Origin: Opitutus sp. GAS368
Lineage (GTDB): Bacteria > Verrucomicrobiota > Verrucomicrobiia > Opitutales > Opitutaceae
Assembly (NCBI RefSeq): GCF_900104925.1
Contig: NZ_LT629735.1
Location: forward strand, 2,959,001-3,023,000
Length of the DNA stretch: 64,000 bases
Direction: 5' to 3'
In this document: one piece after another, positions 10,751-20,213 of the stretch
How the letters are laid out: every line of letters starts with the position of its first letter
Numbering within the stretch: position 1 is the first letter of the stretch
Notes under the pieces: generated by a model
Database searches by the model: none
Told to the model about the DNA's origin: nothing
The model's input: the letters and a program-made list of their open reading frames with translations, nothing else
Made by a program: the position numbers and the translations under genes

Positions 10751-11821
10751 ATGAAAGCAAGCATCGCACTCACTCCCGGTGACGGCATTGGCCCCGAAGT
10801 CGTCAATGAAGCCCGGCTCGTGCTGGAGGCCGTCGCCAAGCGCGAGGGTCACCAATTCAATTTCACCGAGCACCTGCTCGGTGGCTGCGCCATCGACGCC
10901 AAGGGCACGGCCATGCCGGACGACACGCTCGCCGCCGCCCAGGCCGCCGATGCCGTTCTTTTGGGCGCCGTGGGCGGCCCGAAGTGGGACGACCCGCAGG
11001 CCAAGGTCCGCCCGGAACAGGGCCTCCTCGCCATCCGCAAGGCCCTCGGCCTCTACGCCAACGTCCGCCCGGTGCGCCCTTATCCGTCCCTGGCCAAGCT
11101 GTCGCCGCTCAAGCCCGAGCGCGTCGCCGGCGTGGACTTCGTTGTCATCCGCGAGCTGACGGGCGGCCTGTATTTTGGCACGCCGAAGGGCCGCACGCAG
11201 ACTCCGGAGGGCGAGGTTGCCGTTGATACCCTCGTCTACACGGAGAAGGAGATCCGCCGCATCGTGCTGCTCGCCTTCCAGATGGCGCAGAAGCGCCGCA
11301 AGCTGGTCACCTCGGTCGACAAGGCCAACGTCCTCGAGTCGTCCCGCCTCTGGCGCCAGGTCGCCATCGGGGTCGGCAAACAGTTTCCTGACGTCAAGCT
11401 CGAGCACCAGCTGGTCGATTCCTGCGCCATGCGCCTGATCACCCATGCCCCGCAGTTCGACGTCATCGTCACCGAGAACATGTTCGGTGACATCCTGACG
11501 GACGAGGCGGCGGTGCTGGCCGGCTCGCTCGGCGTGCTGCCCAGCGCCTCGCTCGGCGAGGGGAAGCTCGGCCTTTACGAGCCCATCCACGGCTCGGCCC
11601 CCGACATCGCGGGCAAAGGCATCGCCAATCCCGTCGGCACGATCCTGTCGGCCGCCATGCTACTCCGCTACTCCCTCGGTTTGGAGGCCGAGGCCCGAGC
11701 TATTGAGGCGGCCGTCAGCGCCGCCCTCGATGCCGGCTGTCACACCGCCGATCTCGGCGCCAGGCAGCCGCTGACCACCGCCCAGATGGGCAACGCCATC
11801 CGTGAACGGCTGGCGCAGTAA
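10751..11821 (+). CDS. leuB: 3-Isopropylmalate dehydrogenase
   Basis: 356 residues from ATG 10751, which places the family opening ALTPGDGIGPEVV at residues 6-18; the longer frame runs back into the repeat. It oxidatively decarboxylates 3-isopropylmalate with NAD, and related enzymes also act on the citramalate-derived intermediate. Visible motifs are LLGAVGGPKWDD, RELTGGLYFG, the lysine in TSVDKANVLESS, and the metal aspartates in ENMFGDILTDEAA. IHGSAPDIAGKGIANP marks the NAD site. leuC and leuD (isomerase) are not in the window, so the leucine pathway is completed elsewhere. Confidence 0.96.
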   Translation: MKASIALTPGDGIGPEVVNEARLVLEAVAKREGHQFNFTEHLLGGCAIDAKGTAMPDDTLAAAQAADAVLLGAVGGPKWDDPQAKVRPEQGLLAIRKALGLYANVRPVRPYPSLAKLSPLKPERVAGVDFVVIRELTGGLYFGTPKGRTQTPEGEVAVDTLVYTEKEIRRIVLLAFQMAQKRRKLVTSVDKANVLESSRLWRQVAIGVGKQFPDVKLEHQLVDSCAMRLITHAPQFDVIVTENMFGDILTDEAAVLAGSLGVLPSASLGEGKLGLYEPIHGSAPDIAGKGIANPVGTILSAAMLLRYSLGLEAEARAIEAAVSAALDAGCHTADLGARQPLTTAQMGNAIRERLAQ

Positions 11822-11851
11822 TATCCTCCAACCTTATTTCCGAACCTTTCC

Positions 11852-13057
<1,206 letters not shown>

Positions 13058-13106
13058 GCCGGAGCGGGGGGCGGTAATACCAATTACTGCAGCCAGAGTG
13101 TCTTGG

Positions 13107-13160
13107 GGTAGGGCGGAGCGGCCCGCTCCGCCGCGGCGCACCGGGCCGGTGCGCCCTACC
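13107..13160. repeat. Two-hairpin (cloverleaf-like) palindrome after the ilv/leu operon
   Basis: The outer arms GGTAGG (13107-13112) and CCTACC (13155-13160) enclose two perfect hairpins: GGCGGAGCG/GCTCCGCC (13112-13132) and GGCGCACCGG/CCGGTGCGCC (13135-13155). There is no T-run. It may function as a 3' stabiliser for the operon RNA. Confidence 0.7.
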
Positions 13161-13202
13161 GGCGTGGCGTGCCAGAGTCCCAGAGGAGTCCGTAACTGGC
13201 AT

Positions 13203-13232
13203 AAAAAAAGCCCGGGCGGTATACGCCCGGGC
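13203..13232 (-). terminator. Rho-independent terminator of the outer-membrane protein gene
   Basis: On the minus strand a 9-bp stem GCCCGGGCG/CGCCCGGGC (13210-13232) is followed by seven T (13203-13209). It lies 24 bp after the stop of the minus-strand gene at 13256. Confidence 0.9.
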
Positions 13233-13255
13233 CGGATGGGACCGTGGTAGGCCGG

Positions 13256-14107
13256 TCAGAACGTGATCGCGTAGCTGATGGAGATGACGCCGCGGCCGAC
13301 GGCGGCGGTGTTGGCCACCTTGCCGTCCGTGCCGGTCTTGAAGAAGTTGTCGGATCCCTTCGTATACGCCAGGCTGAGCGAGAGCTTCGAGTCCTTGGTG
13401 ACCTGGTAGGGGGCGGATACGCCGACCAGCCAGTAGTTGCCGTAGTTCTTCACATCAGCCGGCTGACCGAGGGAGTTGACCTGGTCCGGGGCGGCGGAGG
13501 TCCACTTGAACGTCCCGGCGGTCGCGATGAAGTCCAGCTCGGACTTCGCCTCGGTGAGCGGAACGGTGTAGGCGACGGTGAGCTCATAGGTGGGCCCCTT
13601 GAGCCGGAGGTCGTAATAGATCTTCGGGGTGAATTTCACCCCCGCGACGGTGTAGTTCAGGGCGAGGTTGGGCTCGTAGGTCGCTTTGTAGAAACCATCG
13701 GCCTGTTTCGCATTCGGATAGGTGTAGATGGTGTAGCCGGGCTGCCAGGACAGGGTGTCCTTGATCACCTCGATGGTGTAGGAACCATAGAAGTCGAACT
13801 CAGGGTCGGACTGGCCGACCACCTTGTCCTTCAACGGGGTGTTGTTCCACACGCCGACGGCGAGGTTGCCGGCATCATATTCCAAGGAGGGCTCAAACGC
13901 CGGGCCGCCAAGGCGCGTGCCGCGGAACATGTATTGGTTGGCGAACGCCGGGGTGAAGACCCACGACGAACTGGGCGCAGCGTCGGCCGCCGGTGCGGCG
14001 GGCGCAGCAGGGGCCGGAGCGGGAGTGGCGGGAGCGGGAGCAGCCGTCTGGGCCGGGAGGGAAGCGCCCGCAACGAGCGCCGCGAGGAGAAGTGCAGTCT
14101 TCTTCAT
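13256..14107 (-). CDS. TorF-like putative outer-membrane channel protein
   Basis: 283 residues from ATG 14107, the start that gives a clean signal peptide (MKKTALLLAALVAGASLPAQ). Next comes an Ala/Pro-rich linker (about residues 20-48), then alternating aromatic/hydrophobic strands typical of an outer-membrane barrel, ending in a terminal phenylalanine (SYAITF), the usual BAM recognition signature. FANQYMFRGTRLGGPAFEPS resembles the opening of the TorF family of putative porins. The gene has its own terminator on each side, so it is probably transcribed apart from the Ton locus upstream on the same strand. The substrate is unknown. Confidence 0.75.
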   Translation of the reverse strand: MKKTALLLAALVAGASLPAQTAAPAPATPAPAPAAPAAPAADAAPSSSWVFTPAFANQYMFRGTRLGGPAFEPSLEYDAGNLAVGVWNNTPLKDKVVGQSDPEFDFYGSYTIEVIKDTLSWQPGYTIYTYPNAKQADGFYKATYEPNLALNYTVAGVKFTPKIYYDLRLKGPTYELTVAYTVPLTEAKSELDFIATAGTFKWTSAAPDQVNSLGQPADVKNYGNYWLVGVSAPYQVTKDSKLSLSLAYTKGSDNFFKTGTDGKVANTAAVGRGVISISYAITF

Positions 14108-14269
14108 GATGTGGTTTAGGTAGTAGGTTGGTTGGAACGTCAGCATGGACGTAAAAGCAGCCCGCGGGCCAATCCGGGCGGTTTCAAAACAACGGCCGGG
14201 TTATATGACACACCGGCGGAGTCCGCCGCTGGGCGGGAAGGGGTTAGCCCATCTCGGGCGGCCGGGCAC

Positions 14270-14298
14270 AAAAAAGCCGCACCGGGAAGAGTGCGGCT
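14270..14298 (-). terminator. Rho-independent terminator of the ExbB/TonB operon
   Basis: On the minus strand AGCCGCAC (14298-14291) pairs with GTGCGGCT (14282-14275), followed by a T-run (14274-14270). It lies 20 bp after the stop of the last coiled-coil gene. Confidence 0.88.
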
Positions 14299-14318
14299 GC
14301 ATTACAGGGGGCCGGGGC

Positions 14319-14852
14319 TTACTTGGTGGTCGCCAGCGGCGGCGGCGGAGCGACGGCGATCGAGCTGTCGTTGAGCTTCTTCGCGACCATGTCGATCATG
14401 CGCTGGATCTCCAACTCGGAGTTGCGACGGTTGATCTTGGCCAGTTCCACCTGCTTGGCCAGCTCGAGGCTCTCGCGCGTGAGCCGCTCCTTGTCGCTGC
14501 GCGTCTGGAGAATGGAGGCGTCGAGGTCGGCGGCCTCCTTGGTCAGCTTGGCGGTCTGGTTGGCGTAGTCGTCCGCCTCGTCCTTGAGCTTGGTCATCGC
14601 GTCCTGGTAATCCTTTTCCTTCTTGTCCTCCTTGGCCTTGTCGGCCGCGGCGCGTTCCTCCTGCTTCTTCAGGGCCTCGGCGGTGGCTTTCTTCTCCACT
14701 TCCGCTTTGCGATCGGCCTCGGCCTTCTCGGTGGCGGCGATCTTGGCAAGGCGGCCTTCCTCCTTGATCTTCATGTCATTCAGGGCGCCGTTGTAAAAGA
14801 AGCCGAAGAGGGCCATCAGGATGACGGGGGCGATCACATAGGACTTGTTCAT
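14319..14852 (-). CDS. Membrane-anchored coiled-coil protein of the Ton locus (paralogue 2)
   Basis: 177 residues. A short N-terminal membrane segment (KSYVIAPVILMALFGFFYNG, residues 3-22) is followed by ~130 residues of Lys/Glu/Ala-rich heptad-like sequence, then a Pro-rich end (VAPPPPLATTK). It is similar in size and layout to the next gene upstream (14875-15414); both begin MNK, as TonB does here. It is the last gene of the exbB-to-TPR transcription unit, so it probably spans or scaffolds the periplasm for that machine. I know no named family for it. TolA-like spacer or stator functions are possible but unproven. Confidence 0.7.
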   Translation of the reverse strand: MNKSYVIAPVILMALFGFFYNGALNDMKIKEEGRLAKIAATEKAEADRKAEVEKKATAEALKKQEERAAADKAKEDKKEKDYQDAMTKLKDEADDYANQTAKLTKEAADLDASILQTRSDKERLTRESLELAKQVELAKINRRNSELEIQRMIDMVAKKLNDSSIAVAPPPPLATTK

Positions 14853-14874
14853 GAGAGTCGGGTAGGTGGGGCGG

Positions 14875-15414
14875 TTAGGCTTTCTTGGCGGCGGCGGCGG
14901 CAGCGGCGGCTTGGGCCGCCTTGGCCTTTTCGGCGGCGTCGATCTTCTCGAGCAGATCGTAGTAATATTTCACATTGGCCTCGGCCTGTTTGACGTAGGT
15001 CTTGAGGAAGGCTTGCTCGTCGATGTATTTTTTCTTCTCGTCATCCAGCTTGCCGAAGGTGCTCTTGACCTCGTCGAGATCCTTCTTGAGGCGGACGACC
15101 TGGTCGCGGGCGCGGTTGCGCTCGTCATAGGTCTTCTGGCGGCGATCCTCGGCCTCCTGGCGGGCGGTGGCCTTGAGCTCGGCGATGCGTTCGCGTTCCT
15201 TGCGCTCGGTCTCGCGTTTCTTCGAGGCCTCAACGGCGGCCTTGATGGCCTCCTCGCGGGCGGCCAGGTCCCTGGCGACCTTGGCCTTGAGCTCGTCGTC
15301 GGCCTTCCGTTTGATTTCCAGCTGCGTGGCCTCGTAGCCTTTCTCGAACTTGTAGTAGAACCCACCAAAGATCAGGGTGCAGATGAGCGGGAAGATGATA
15401 TAGACTTTATTCAT
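14875..15414 (-). CDS. Membrane-anchored coiled-coil protein of the Ton locus (paralogue 1)
   Basis: 179 residues. It has an N-terminal membrane anchor (VYIIFPLICTLIFGGFYYKF, residues 4-23), then a long charged coiled coil (about 25-165), then an Ala-rich end with a run of nine alanines and KKA. It shares start, length and topology with the product of 14319-14852, 22 bp downstream. It is preceded by the TPR gene with a 27-bp gap. I do not recognise a named domain. Position in an ExbB/ExbD/TonB operon suggests an envelope-spanning accessory component. Charged coiled coils are easily mis-assigned by similarity, so only topology is secure. Confidence 0.7.
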   Translation of the reverse strand: MNKVYIIFPLICTLIFGGFYYKFEKGYEATQLEIKRKADDELKAKVARDLAAREEAIKAAVEASKKRETERKERERIAELKATARQEAEDRRQKTYDERNRARDQVVRLKKDLDEVKSTFGKLDDEKKKYIDEQAFLKTYVKQAEANVKYYYDLLEKIDAAEKAKAAQAAAAAAAAKKA

Positions 15415-15441
15415 GGTCGAGTGCGTGTGCGTTAAAGGGGG

Positions 15442-16803
15442 TTACATCTTGGCTTTCTTGGCCTCGCGTTCCTTGATGATGTCCTTGATGCCCTTGAGCA
15501 GGCCCTGGGCCTGCCGGTCCTTGGCGCCTTCCGGATCGGCGACGGCCTTCTCGGCGGCATCGAGGGCGATGTCGAATTTCTTCATCTCATAGGCCACGTA
15601 GGCGAGATAGCTGTAAACCTGGTGAGGCTTGGTCAGGTTGCCCTTGGCGATGGCCGCCTGCAGGTGGGGGAGGGCCTCGTCGGATTTTTCCAGGCCATTG
15701 TAGGCCTGGGCGATCATGAACTCGATCTGGCCGGACTTGGGGAAGACCTTGGCGGCCTGCTTGAGGACCTCGATGCTCTTCAGGGGGCGCTCCAGCTGCT
15801 GGTAGCAGAGGGCATAGAGCTCCCAGTTCTTCTGCTCGTTGTCGATGGTGCCGGCCTTCAGCCCGGCCTCGAGCAGGTCGGCGGCCTTTTCAAACTGGCC
15901 CATGTTGAAGTAGATGCCGACCAGATTGAAGTTGTATTGCGGGGTCGCCATGTGCCCTTGCGCCTGGGCCCGCTCGATGGTGAGGGCGGCCCGCAGTTCC
16001 TGGCCGGTGCCGAGATAGGTGGCGGCGAGCTGCTGGTAGTAAGTGGAGCTTTCGGGCTTCTGCTTGATCAGCAGCTCGAACATCTCCGCCGTCTCCGCGG
16101 TGCGACCCAGCTGCTGGAGGGCGGCGAGCTTGATCAGGTAGAAGGTGTCCTTCGGGTGGATGGCCAGATGGAGGCCGATCTCGGCCTGGTCGAGGGCACG
16201 CTGGATGAGCTTGAGGTCGGGCTTCTCGGGGTTCTGCACGGCCCAGGAATAAAGCAGCTGGGCGTAGAGCAACTGGGCATCCGCCGTGGAGTTGGGCGCG
16301 AGCTTGAGCCACTTCTGCATGCTGCCATCGGCCTTCTCGAACAGCTTGCTGGCCACCGCCGGGTTCTTCGATCCGACCGCTTCCTGCACATAAAGCTGGG
16401 TCAGGTAGTTCTGCAGATCGCGGGTGATGCGTTCCTCAAAATAAGTCGGCGTATGGGCGTCGGAGACGGCCAGGGCGTGCTCCATCGGCTCGATGGCCCG
16501 GGCGAAATCGCCCTTCTGGAACAGGGTCTGGACCTTGATCTGCTCGAGCGTGGCCGCGTCGTAGCTGTCGGCCGGCACCTTGGCGATCTGGGCGTCCAGG
16601 ATGGCGAGCGCGGCGTCGTAGTTCTTCGCGTCCGCAGCCAGCTTGAACTTCGGGAGGACCTCGCCCGTGGCGTCGGTCAGGGAGTAATCCCGGACGGGCT
16701 GTTGCGCCGCCAGGGTCACGGCCAGCGCGGCGGCCCCGAGCAGGGTGAGAAGGGGACGGAGAGAGGGGGAGGGAAAGTGCGACATGACGGCCGGCGGGAT
16801 CAT
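15442..16803 (-). CDS. Exported TPR-repeat protein of the Ton locus
   Basis: 453 residues from ATG 16803, whose ATGA overlaps the TonB stop and which has GAGGA a few bases upstream. An internal ATG at 16785 is possible and keeps the same signal sequence (LRPLLTLLGAAALAVTLAAQ). The mature part is built of helical TPR-like repeats, clearest at YNFNLVGIYFNMGQFEKAAD and IEFMIAQAYNGLEKSDEALP. The end is Lys-rich. A periplasmic TPR protein next to TonB probably organises protein contacts with the energy-transducing complex; no enzymatic motif is visible. Confidence 0.8.
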   Translation of the reverse strand: MIPPAVMSHFPSPSLRPLLTLLGAAALAVTLAAQQPVRDYSLTDATGEVLPKFKLAADAKNYDAALAILDAQIAKVPADSYDAATLEQIKVQTLFQKGDFARAIEPMEHALAVSDAHTPTYFEERITRDLQNYLTQLYVQEAVGSKNPAVASKLFEKADGSMQKWLKLAPNSTADAQLLYAQLLYSWAVQNPEKPDLKLIQRALDQAEIGLHLAIHPKDTFYLIKLAALQQLGRTAETAEMFELLIKQKPESSTYYQQLAATYLGTGQELRAALTIERAQAQGHMATPQYNFNLVGIYFNMGQFEKAADLLEAGLKAGTIDNEQKNWELYALCYQQLERPLKSIEVLKQAAKVFPKSGQIEFMIAQAYNGLEKSDEALPHLQAAIAKGNLTKPHQVYSYLAYVAYEMKKFDIALDAAEKAVADPEGAKDRQAQGLLKGIKDIIKEREAKKAKM

Positions 16804-17459
16804 TTGTTGTCCTCGAGATTGAACTCGATGAGCTGGGAGGCCCGGGTGGCGACGGCCTTGCCGCCTTTGCGGCCCGGCTTGAACTTCCACTTTTGCACGG
16901 CCTGCATGGCCGGCACCTCGAACTCCCGGTGCGAGGAGCGCATGACGCGGGTGTCCACGACGTCACCGCTGGAATTGATGATGAACTCGACCGCGACCTC
17001 GCCGCTGATGCCGGCGCGGCTCATCTCATAAGGATACTGCGGCGGGTTCTGGACACGGGCGACGGGCTTCTGGTCCAGGTTGTTGATGTCGAAGAGATCC
17101 TTGATGCCCTTGCCGAAGTTGGCGCCGGGCGGATTGACCGGGATGTTGATGGCTCCCTTGGCGGTCGTCATGCCCGGGGGCGGGGGCGGCTGGAGGGGCT
17201 GGGTGAAGGCGTTCACCGGCACGACGGTCGGCAGATCGATGAGGCTGGGCGGAGCCATGACATTCTCCATGGGCTCGTCCTGCAGTTCCTCGACCTTCTT
17301 TTCCTCGTCCTGATCGAGCGGCGGCATTTCCATCTGGACGACATCCTCCTTGACCTCGGCGACGTGCTTGGGGGGGGCGTTCTTGCCGGAGAAGGGATTG
17401 ATCGCGATCAGGTGCACCGCGACCGAGACCAAGAGGCCGACTATGAGATCTTTGTTCAT
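16800..17459 (-). CDS. TonB-family energy transducer
   Basis: 219 residues. One N-terminal transmembrane helix (LIVGLLVSVAVHLIAI, about 5-20) carries the His typical of TonB. An acidic then Pro-rich periplasmic stretch includes QPPPPPGM. The C-terminal TonB domain (about 135-215) has the pattern PYEMSRAGISGEVAVEFIIN, then VPAMQAVQKWKFKPG. It transmits proton-motive force from ExbB/ExbD to outer-membrane transporters. Its stop overlaps the start of the TPR gene by ATGA, and it begins 5 bp after the second exbD. No TonB-dependent receptor gene is in the window. Confidence 0.92.
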   Translation of the reverse strand: MNKDLIVGLLVSVAVHLIAINPFSGKNAPPKHVAEVKEDVVQMEMPPLDQDEEKKVEELQDEPMENVMAPPSLIDLPTVVPVNAFTQPLQPPPPPGMTTAKGAINIPVNPPGANFGKGIKDLFDINNLDQKPVARVQNPPQYPYEMSRAGISGEVAVEFIINSSGDVVDTRVMRSSHREFEVPAMQAVQKWKFKPGRKGGKAVATRASQLIEFNLEDNK

Positions 17460-17464
17460 GGCGC

Positions 17465-17893
17465 TTATTTGCCGGTCGGGCGGGTGCGGGTTTCGACCGA
17501 GAACTTCAGGATGCCGGCCTTGCGGACCTCGTCGAGCACCTGGACGGTGGCGCCGAAACGGGCCTTCTCGTCACCGGCGATCAGGATCTTGGGATCCTCG
17601 GTCTGGGACTTGTAGGCGGTAATGCGGCTGGGCAGGTCGCTCATCTCCATGGGCTCGCGGTTCCAGAAGAGGGAATTGTCCGCCGAGACCTGGATGGTGA
17701 CGCTGTCCTTGTTGTCCTGGGGGTCGGAGTTCGGCTTGGCCACGGGCAGGTCCACCGGCACGGACTGGATGCGGTTCAGGGAGAGGGTGAACAGGACGAA
17801 GGTGGCCAGCAGGAAGAAGATGACGTCGATCAGGGGGATGATCTCAACGCGCGCCTTCTTACGGGCCGGGATTTTGATTTTGGTGCCTTCCAT
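17465..17893 (-). CDS. exbD: ExbD/TolR-family biopolymer transport protein (second copy)
   Basis: 142 residues. A short Lys/Arg-rich cytoplasmic N-terminus is followed by one transmembrane helix with the proton-path aspartate, IIPLIDVIFFLLATFVLFTL (about 19-38), then a periplasmic domain of ~100 residues ending in VLDEVRKAGILKFSVET. It is nearly identical to the upstream ExbD in the membrane segment but diverged in the periplasmic domain, so the two may form a heteromer or serve different partners. It lies 60 bp from the first exbD and 5 bp from tonB. Confidence 0.93.
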   Translation of the reverse strand: MEGTKIKIPARKKARVEIIPLIDVIFFLLATFVLFTLSLNRIQSVPVDLPVAKPNSDPQDNKDSVTIQVSADNSLFWNREPMEMSDLPSRITAYKSQTEDPKILIAGDEKARFGATVQVLDEVRKAGILKFSVETRTRPTGK

Positions 17894-17953
17894 GTGGTGT
17901 GGGCTGGGGGCGGAGAGTATGACGGGCGACGGGCCGGTTTCTTAGGGCCGCGG

Positions 17954-18373
17954 TCAGTGGGCGTGGGTTTCGATGAACACGCGGGTGAAGCCGGCCTTGC
18001 GGGCCTCGTCGAAGACGTAGATGGCCTGGGCGAAGAAGGCGCGCTCATCGCCGTTGATGAGGATGCGGACGTCGGGATTCACGCGCTTTTCGTTGAGCAG
18101 GCGCTGGGTGAACTCGTCGAGGGTGATGATGTCCTTGTTCCAGGCGACCGCGCCCTCGTCGGTCACGCTGATGGTGACGGTGCCGTTCGGATCGCGCGGG
18201 ACGCTGCTCTCGGCCGTCGGCAGATGGACCGAGACGCCGTTGGACTTGTTCAGCGAGAGCGTGAACAGAACGAATGTCGCGAGCAGGAAGAAGATGACGT
18301 CAATGAGAGGGATGATCTCAATGCGCGCCCTTTTTTTGCCGCCTGGGCCTGTGCCGCCTCCGCCACCGTGCAT
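17954..18373 (-). CDS. exbD: ExbD/TolR-family biopolymer transport protein (first copy)
   Basis: 139 residues. A Gly-rich cytoplasmic start (MHGGGGGTGPGG) precedes the helix IIPLIDVIFFLLATFVLFTL with its conserved Asp, followed by a periplasmic domain ending in FDEARKAGFTRVFIETHAH. It works with ExbB as the proton-driven motor. It lies 45 bp after exbB. Two ExbD copies in one operon are common in Bacteroidota and Verrucomicrobiota. Confidence 0.93.
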   Translation of the reverse strand: MHGGGGGTGPGGKKRARIEIIPLIDVIFFLLATFVLFTLSLNKSNGVSVHLPTAESSVPRDPNGTVTISVTDEGAVAWNKDIITLDEFTQRLLNEKRVNPDVRILINGDERAFFAQAIYVFDEARKAGFTRVFIETHAH

Positions 18374-18418
18374 GACAGTAAGGGATTAAAGATTGAAAGT
18401 CGCGAGGGCCGGAGCCGC

Positions 18419-19105
18419 TCAGCGGCTCTTGGCGCTCTCGGCCTTGTTGATAATGATCTCGAGCGAGTTGGAGGCGTCCTCGATGTCGTGACGGGCCTCT
18501 TCGGAACGGGCGTTGAGATAATTGAAGGGCAGGAGGCCCATGATGGCGATGGCCAGACCGCACATGGTGGCGATGAGCGCCTCGGCGACGCCGCCGGTGA
18601 TCTTGGCGGACGCGGAGGCGATGTCGCCCGTGCCGCTGTTCAGGGAGGCGAAGGTGCCCATCATGCCGGTCACCGTGCCGAGGAGGCCGAGGAGCGGGGC
18701 GGCGGTGATGCAGGTGTCAAGGGTCGGGAGGCCCTGGCCGAAGCGCTGCATCTCCTGGCTGGCGGCGCGGGTGAAGGCGTTGCCGAGGGAGTGTTCCTTG
18801 TGGGTGAGGGCGTAAACCATGATGCGGGCCACGTAGTCCTGGCTCTTCTTGCCCAGCTCGACGGCGCCGTCGATGTCGTTGGCCTCGACCTTCTCGAGCA
18901 TCTTGTCGACCAGCTCGGGCTCGCGGCGGCGGTTTTCCCGGACGATGAACAGCACGCGCTCGACGGCGACCGTGATCAGGAGGAAGGAGACGATCAGGAT
19001 GGGCCACATGACGAACTTGCCGGCATGGAACAGTTCCATGGCGGTCATGGGGCTGCCGTCCGGATTGGTAAGGAGAAGAGCCAAGGGCAGGGATGCGGTG
19101 ATCAT
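18419..19105 (-). CDS. exbB: ExbB/TolQ/MotA-family proton channel protein
   Basis: 228 residues, with three transmembrane helices: about residues 31-51 (KFVMWPILIVSFLLITVAVE), 130-152 (CITAAPLLGLLGTVTGMMGT) and 170-195 (EALIATMCGLAIAIMGLLPF). The APLLGLLGTVTGMM stretch is the ExbB/TolQ signature. ExbB pentamers house ExbD dimers and conduct protons. It is the first gene of a minus-strand unit running exbB-exbD-exbD-tonB-TPR-coiled coil-coiled coil. The 253 bp upstream to tRNA-Gln hold no gene that I can see and presumably contain the promoter. Confidence 0.94.
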   Translation of the reverse strand: MITASLPLALLLTNPDGSPMTAMELFHAGKFVMWPILIVSFLLITVAVERVLFIVRENRRREPELVDKMLEKVEANDIDGAVELGKKSQDYVARIMVYALTHKEHSLGNAFTRAASQEMQRFGQGLPTLDTCITAAPLLGLLGTVTGMMGTFASLNSGTGDIASASAKITGGVAEALIATMCGLAIAIMGLLPFNYLNARSEEARHDIEDASNSLEIIINKAESAKSR

Positions 19106-19358
19106 AGTGCGGGTGGGATGAGGGATTTAACCGTGGGTAATATTCCTTAAGTGGAAAGTCGGAAGGCGTGAAGCAAGCGGCGCGCCAGAAGAACACACAT
19201 TAGCAGCGGCGCCGGAAGCTCGGCGGGGGGAAAGGGAGTGGGAAAGCGGGAGTAATGTGACCAAAATGCTGTCGGGAAACCGAATGTTGCCGAGATTAAC
19301 TTTGGACTGTCAATGCGCTTTGTTGTGTCCGCCAAAAAAAATAATGGCGGTTCAGGAT

Positions 19359-19432
19359 TGGCTGCCCGACTAGGAGTCGAACCTAGACAGAACGAGTCAG
19401 AGTCGTTCGTGCTACCATTACACCATCGGGCA
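19359..19432 (-). tRNA. tRNA-Gln (CTG)
   Basis: A 74-nt cloverleaf on the minus strand. The acceptor stem TGCCCGA/TCGGGCA, D-arm GTGTAATGGTAGCAC, anticodon stem GAACGA/TCGTTC with loop CTCTGAC (anticodon CTG), and T-arm CTAGG-TTCGACT-CCTAG are all visible. The discriminator G and CCA are encoded. It is the last of three tRNAs in the same orientation. Confidence 0.95.
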
Positions 19433-19491
19433 GTGATCAATCTTTTGCGTGCGCTTCAGCGGGTCTCGTTCGCGCATCACCGACGGGAAAA

Positions 19492-19566
19492 TGGAGCCGG
19501 CGATGGGATTCGAACCCGCAACCGCCTGTTTACAAAACAGGTGCTCTACCGTTGAGCTACGCCGGC
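19492..19566 (-). tRNA. tRNA-Thr (TGT)
   Basis: A 75-nt cloverleaf. The acceptor GCCGGCG/CGCCGGC, anticodon stem CCTGT/ACAGG with loop TTTGTAA (anticodon TGT) and T-loop GGGTTCGAATCCC are visible. The discriminator T and CCA are encoded. It lies between tRNA-Lys and tRNA-Gln. Confidence 0.95.
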
Positions 19567-19615
19567 GAGGCGTTGCTGCGCAACTGAACCAAAGTGACTG
19601 GCAAAAAACAGAAAG

Positions 19616-19690
<75 letters not shown>

Positions 19691-19707
19691 AAAAAACGAA
19701 GGGGCAA

Positions 19708-19734
19708 AAGTTATTATCGCGGGGGCCATGTCAA
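19708..19734 (-). promoter_or_regulatory. Candidate promoter of the tRNA Lys-Thr-Gln cluster
   Basis: On the minus strand TTGACA (19734-19729) is followed, after 15 bases, by TAACTT (19713-19708). The predicted start near 19701 would be about 10 bp upstream of mature tRNA-Lys. The spacing is short and the -10 imperfect, but the position fits. Confidence 0.45.
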
Positions 19735-19931
19735 CGACATTTCCCGCTTTTGCCCCCCGCGCGATTTTCCCTCGGAAAAAGACGCGCCGCGGATGCCGGC
19801 GGGTCCTTCGTCCCGCCCCTGTAGGGGCCTGCGGGGGGCGGAGTTAGGCGGGTGCTTCCGGTGCCCCGCACTTTGTTGGACAAAACTCTTGCCAAGCCCC
19901 CGCGCGTGCTCTGTTTTCGCCCGCTCCTCCC

Positions 19932-20129
19932 ATGCAAAAGACCAAAAAGTCCGTTGCCAAGCGCTTCAAGATTTCCGCCACCGGAAAGCTGATCCGCCGC
20001 ACGCCTGGCTTCCGTCACCTGCTGGCCGCGAAGAGCACGAAGTCCAAGCGACGTGCCTCCCGCGACAAGCTCGTGGCGCCCGGCCATGCCGCGCCGCTGC
20101 TCCGCTGCCTGCCCACCGGTCTCCGGTAA
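19932..20129 (+). CDS. rpmI: 50S ribosomal protein L35
   Basis: 65 residues, highly basic. The L35 pattern is clear: KTKKSVAKRFKISATGKLIR near the N-terminus and RHLLAAKSTKSKRRASR in the middle. It is followed 84 bp later by rplT, the universal rpmI-rplT pair. infC, usually just upstream, is absent here; tRNA genes on the other strand occupy that place. The usual feedback by L20 on the leader cannot be judged from the sequence. Confidence 0.95.
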   Translation: MQKTKKSVAKRFKISATGKLIRRTPGFRHLLAAKSTKSKRRASRDKLVAPGHAAPLLRCLPTGLR

Positions 20130-20213
20130 GCAAGCCGAAGCGCAAAACCACAACTTGCCAGGCGGGTGAATCCTAACGAGACGACCCGCCGGCACTAAAA
20201 CCACCACTATAAC

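Noticed and set aside
19336-19358. Possible terminator after tRNA-Gln (T-rich segment between CCGCCA and TGGCGG on the minus strand)
   Set aside because: The T-run lies in the loop of a 6-bp stem rather than after it, so it does not fit an intrinsic terminator well.
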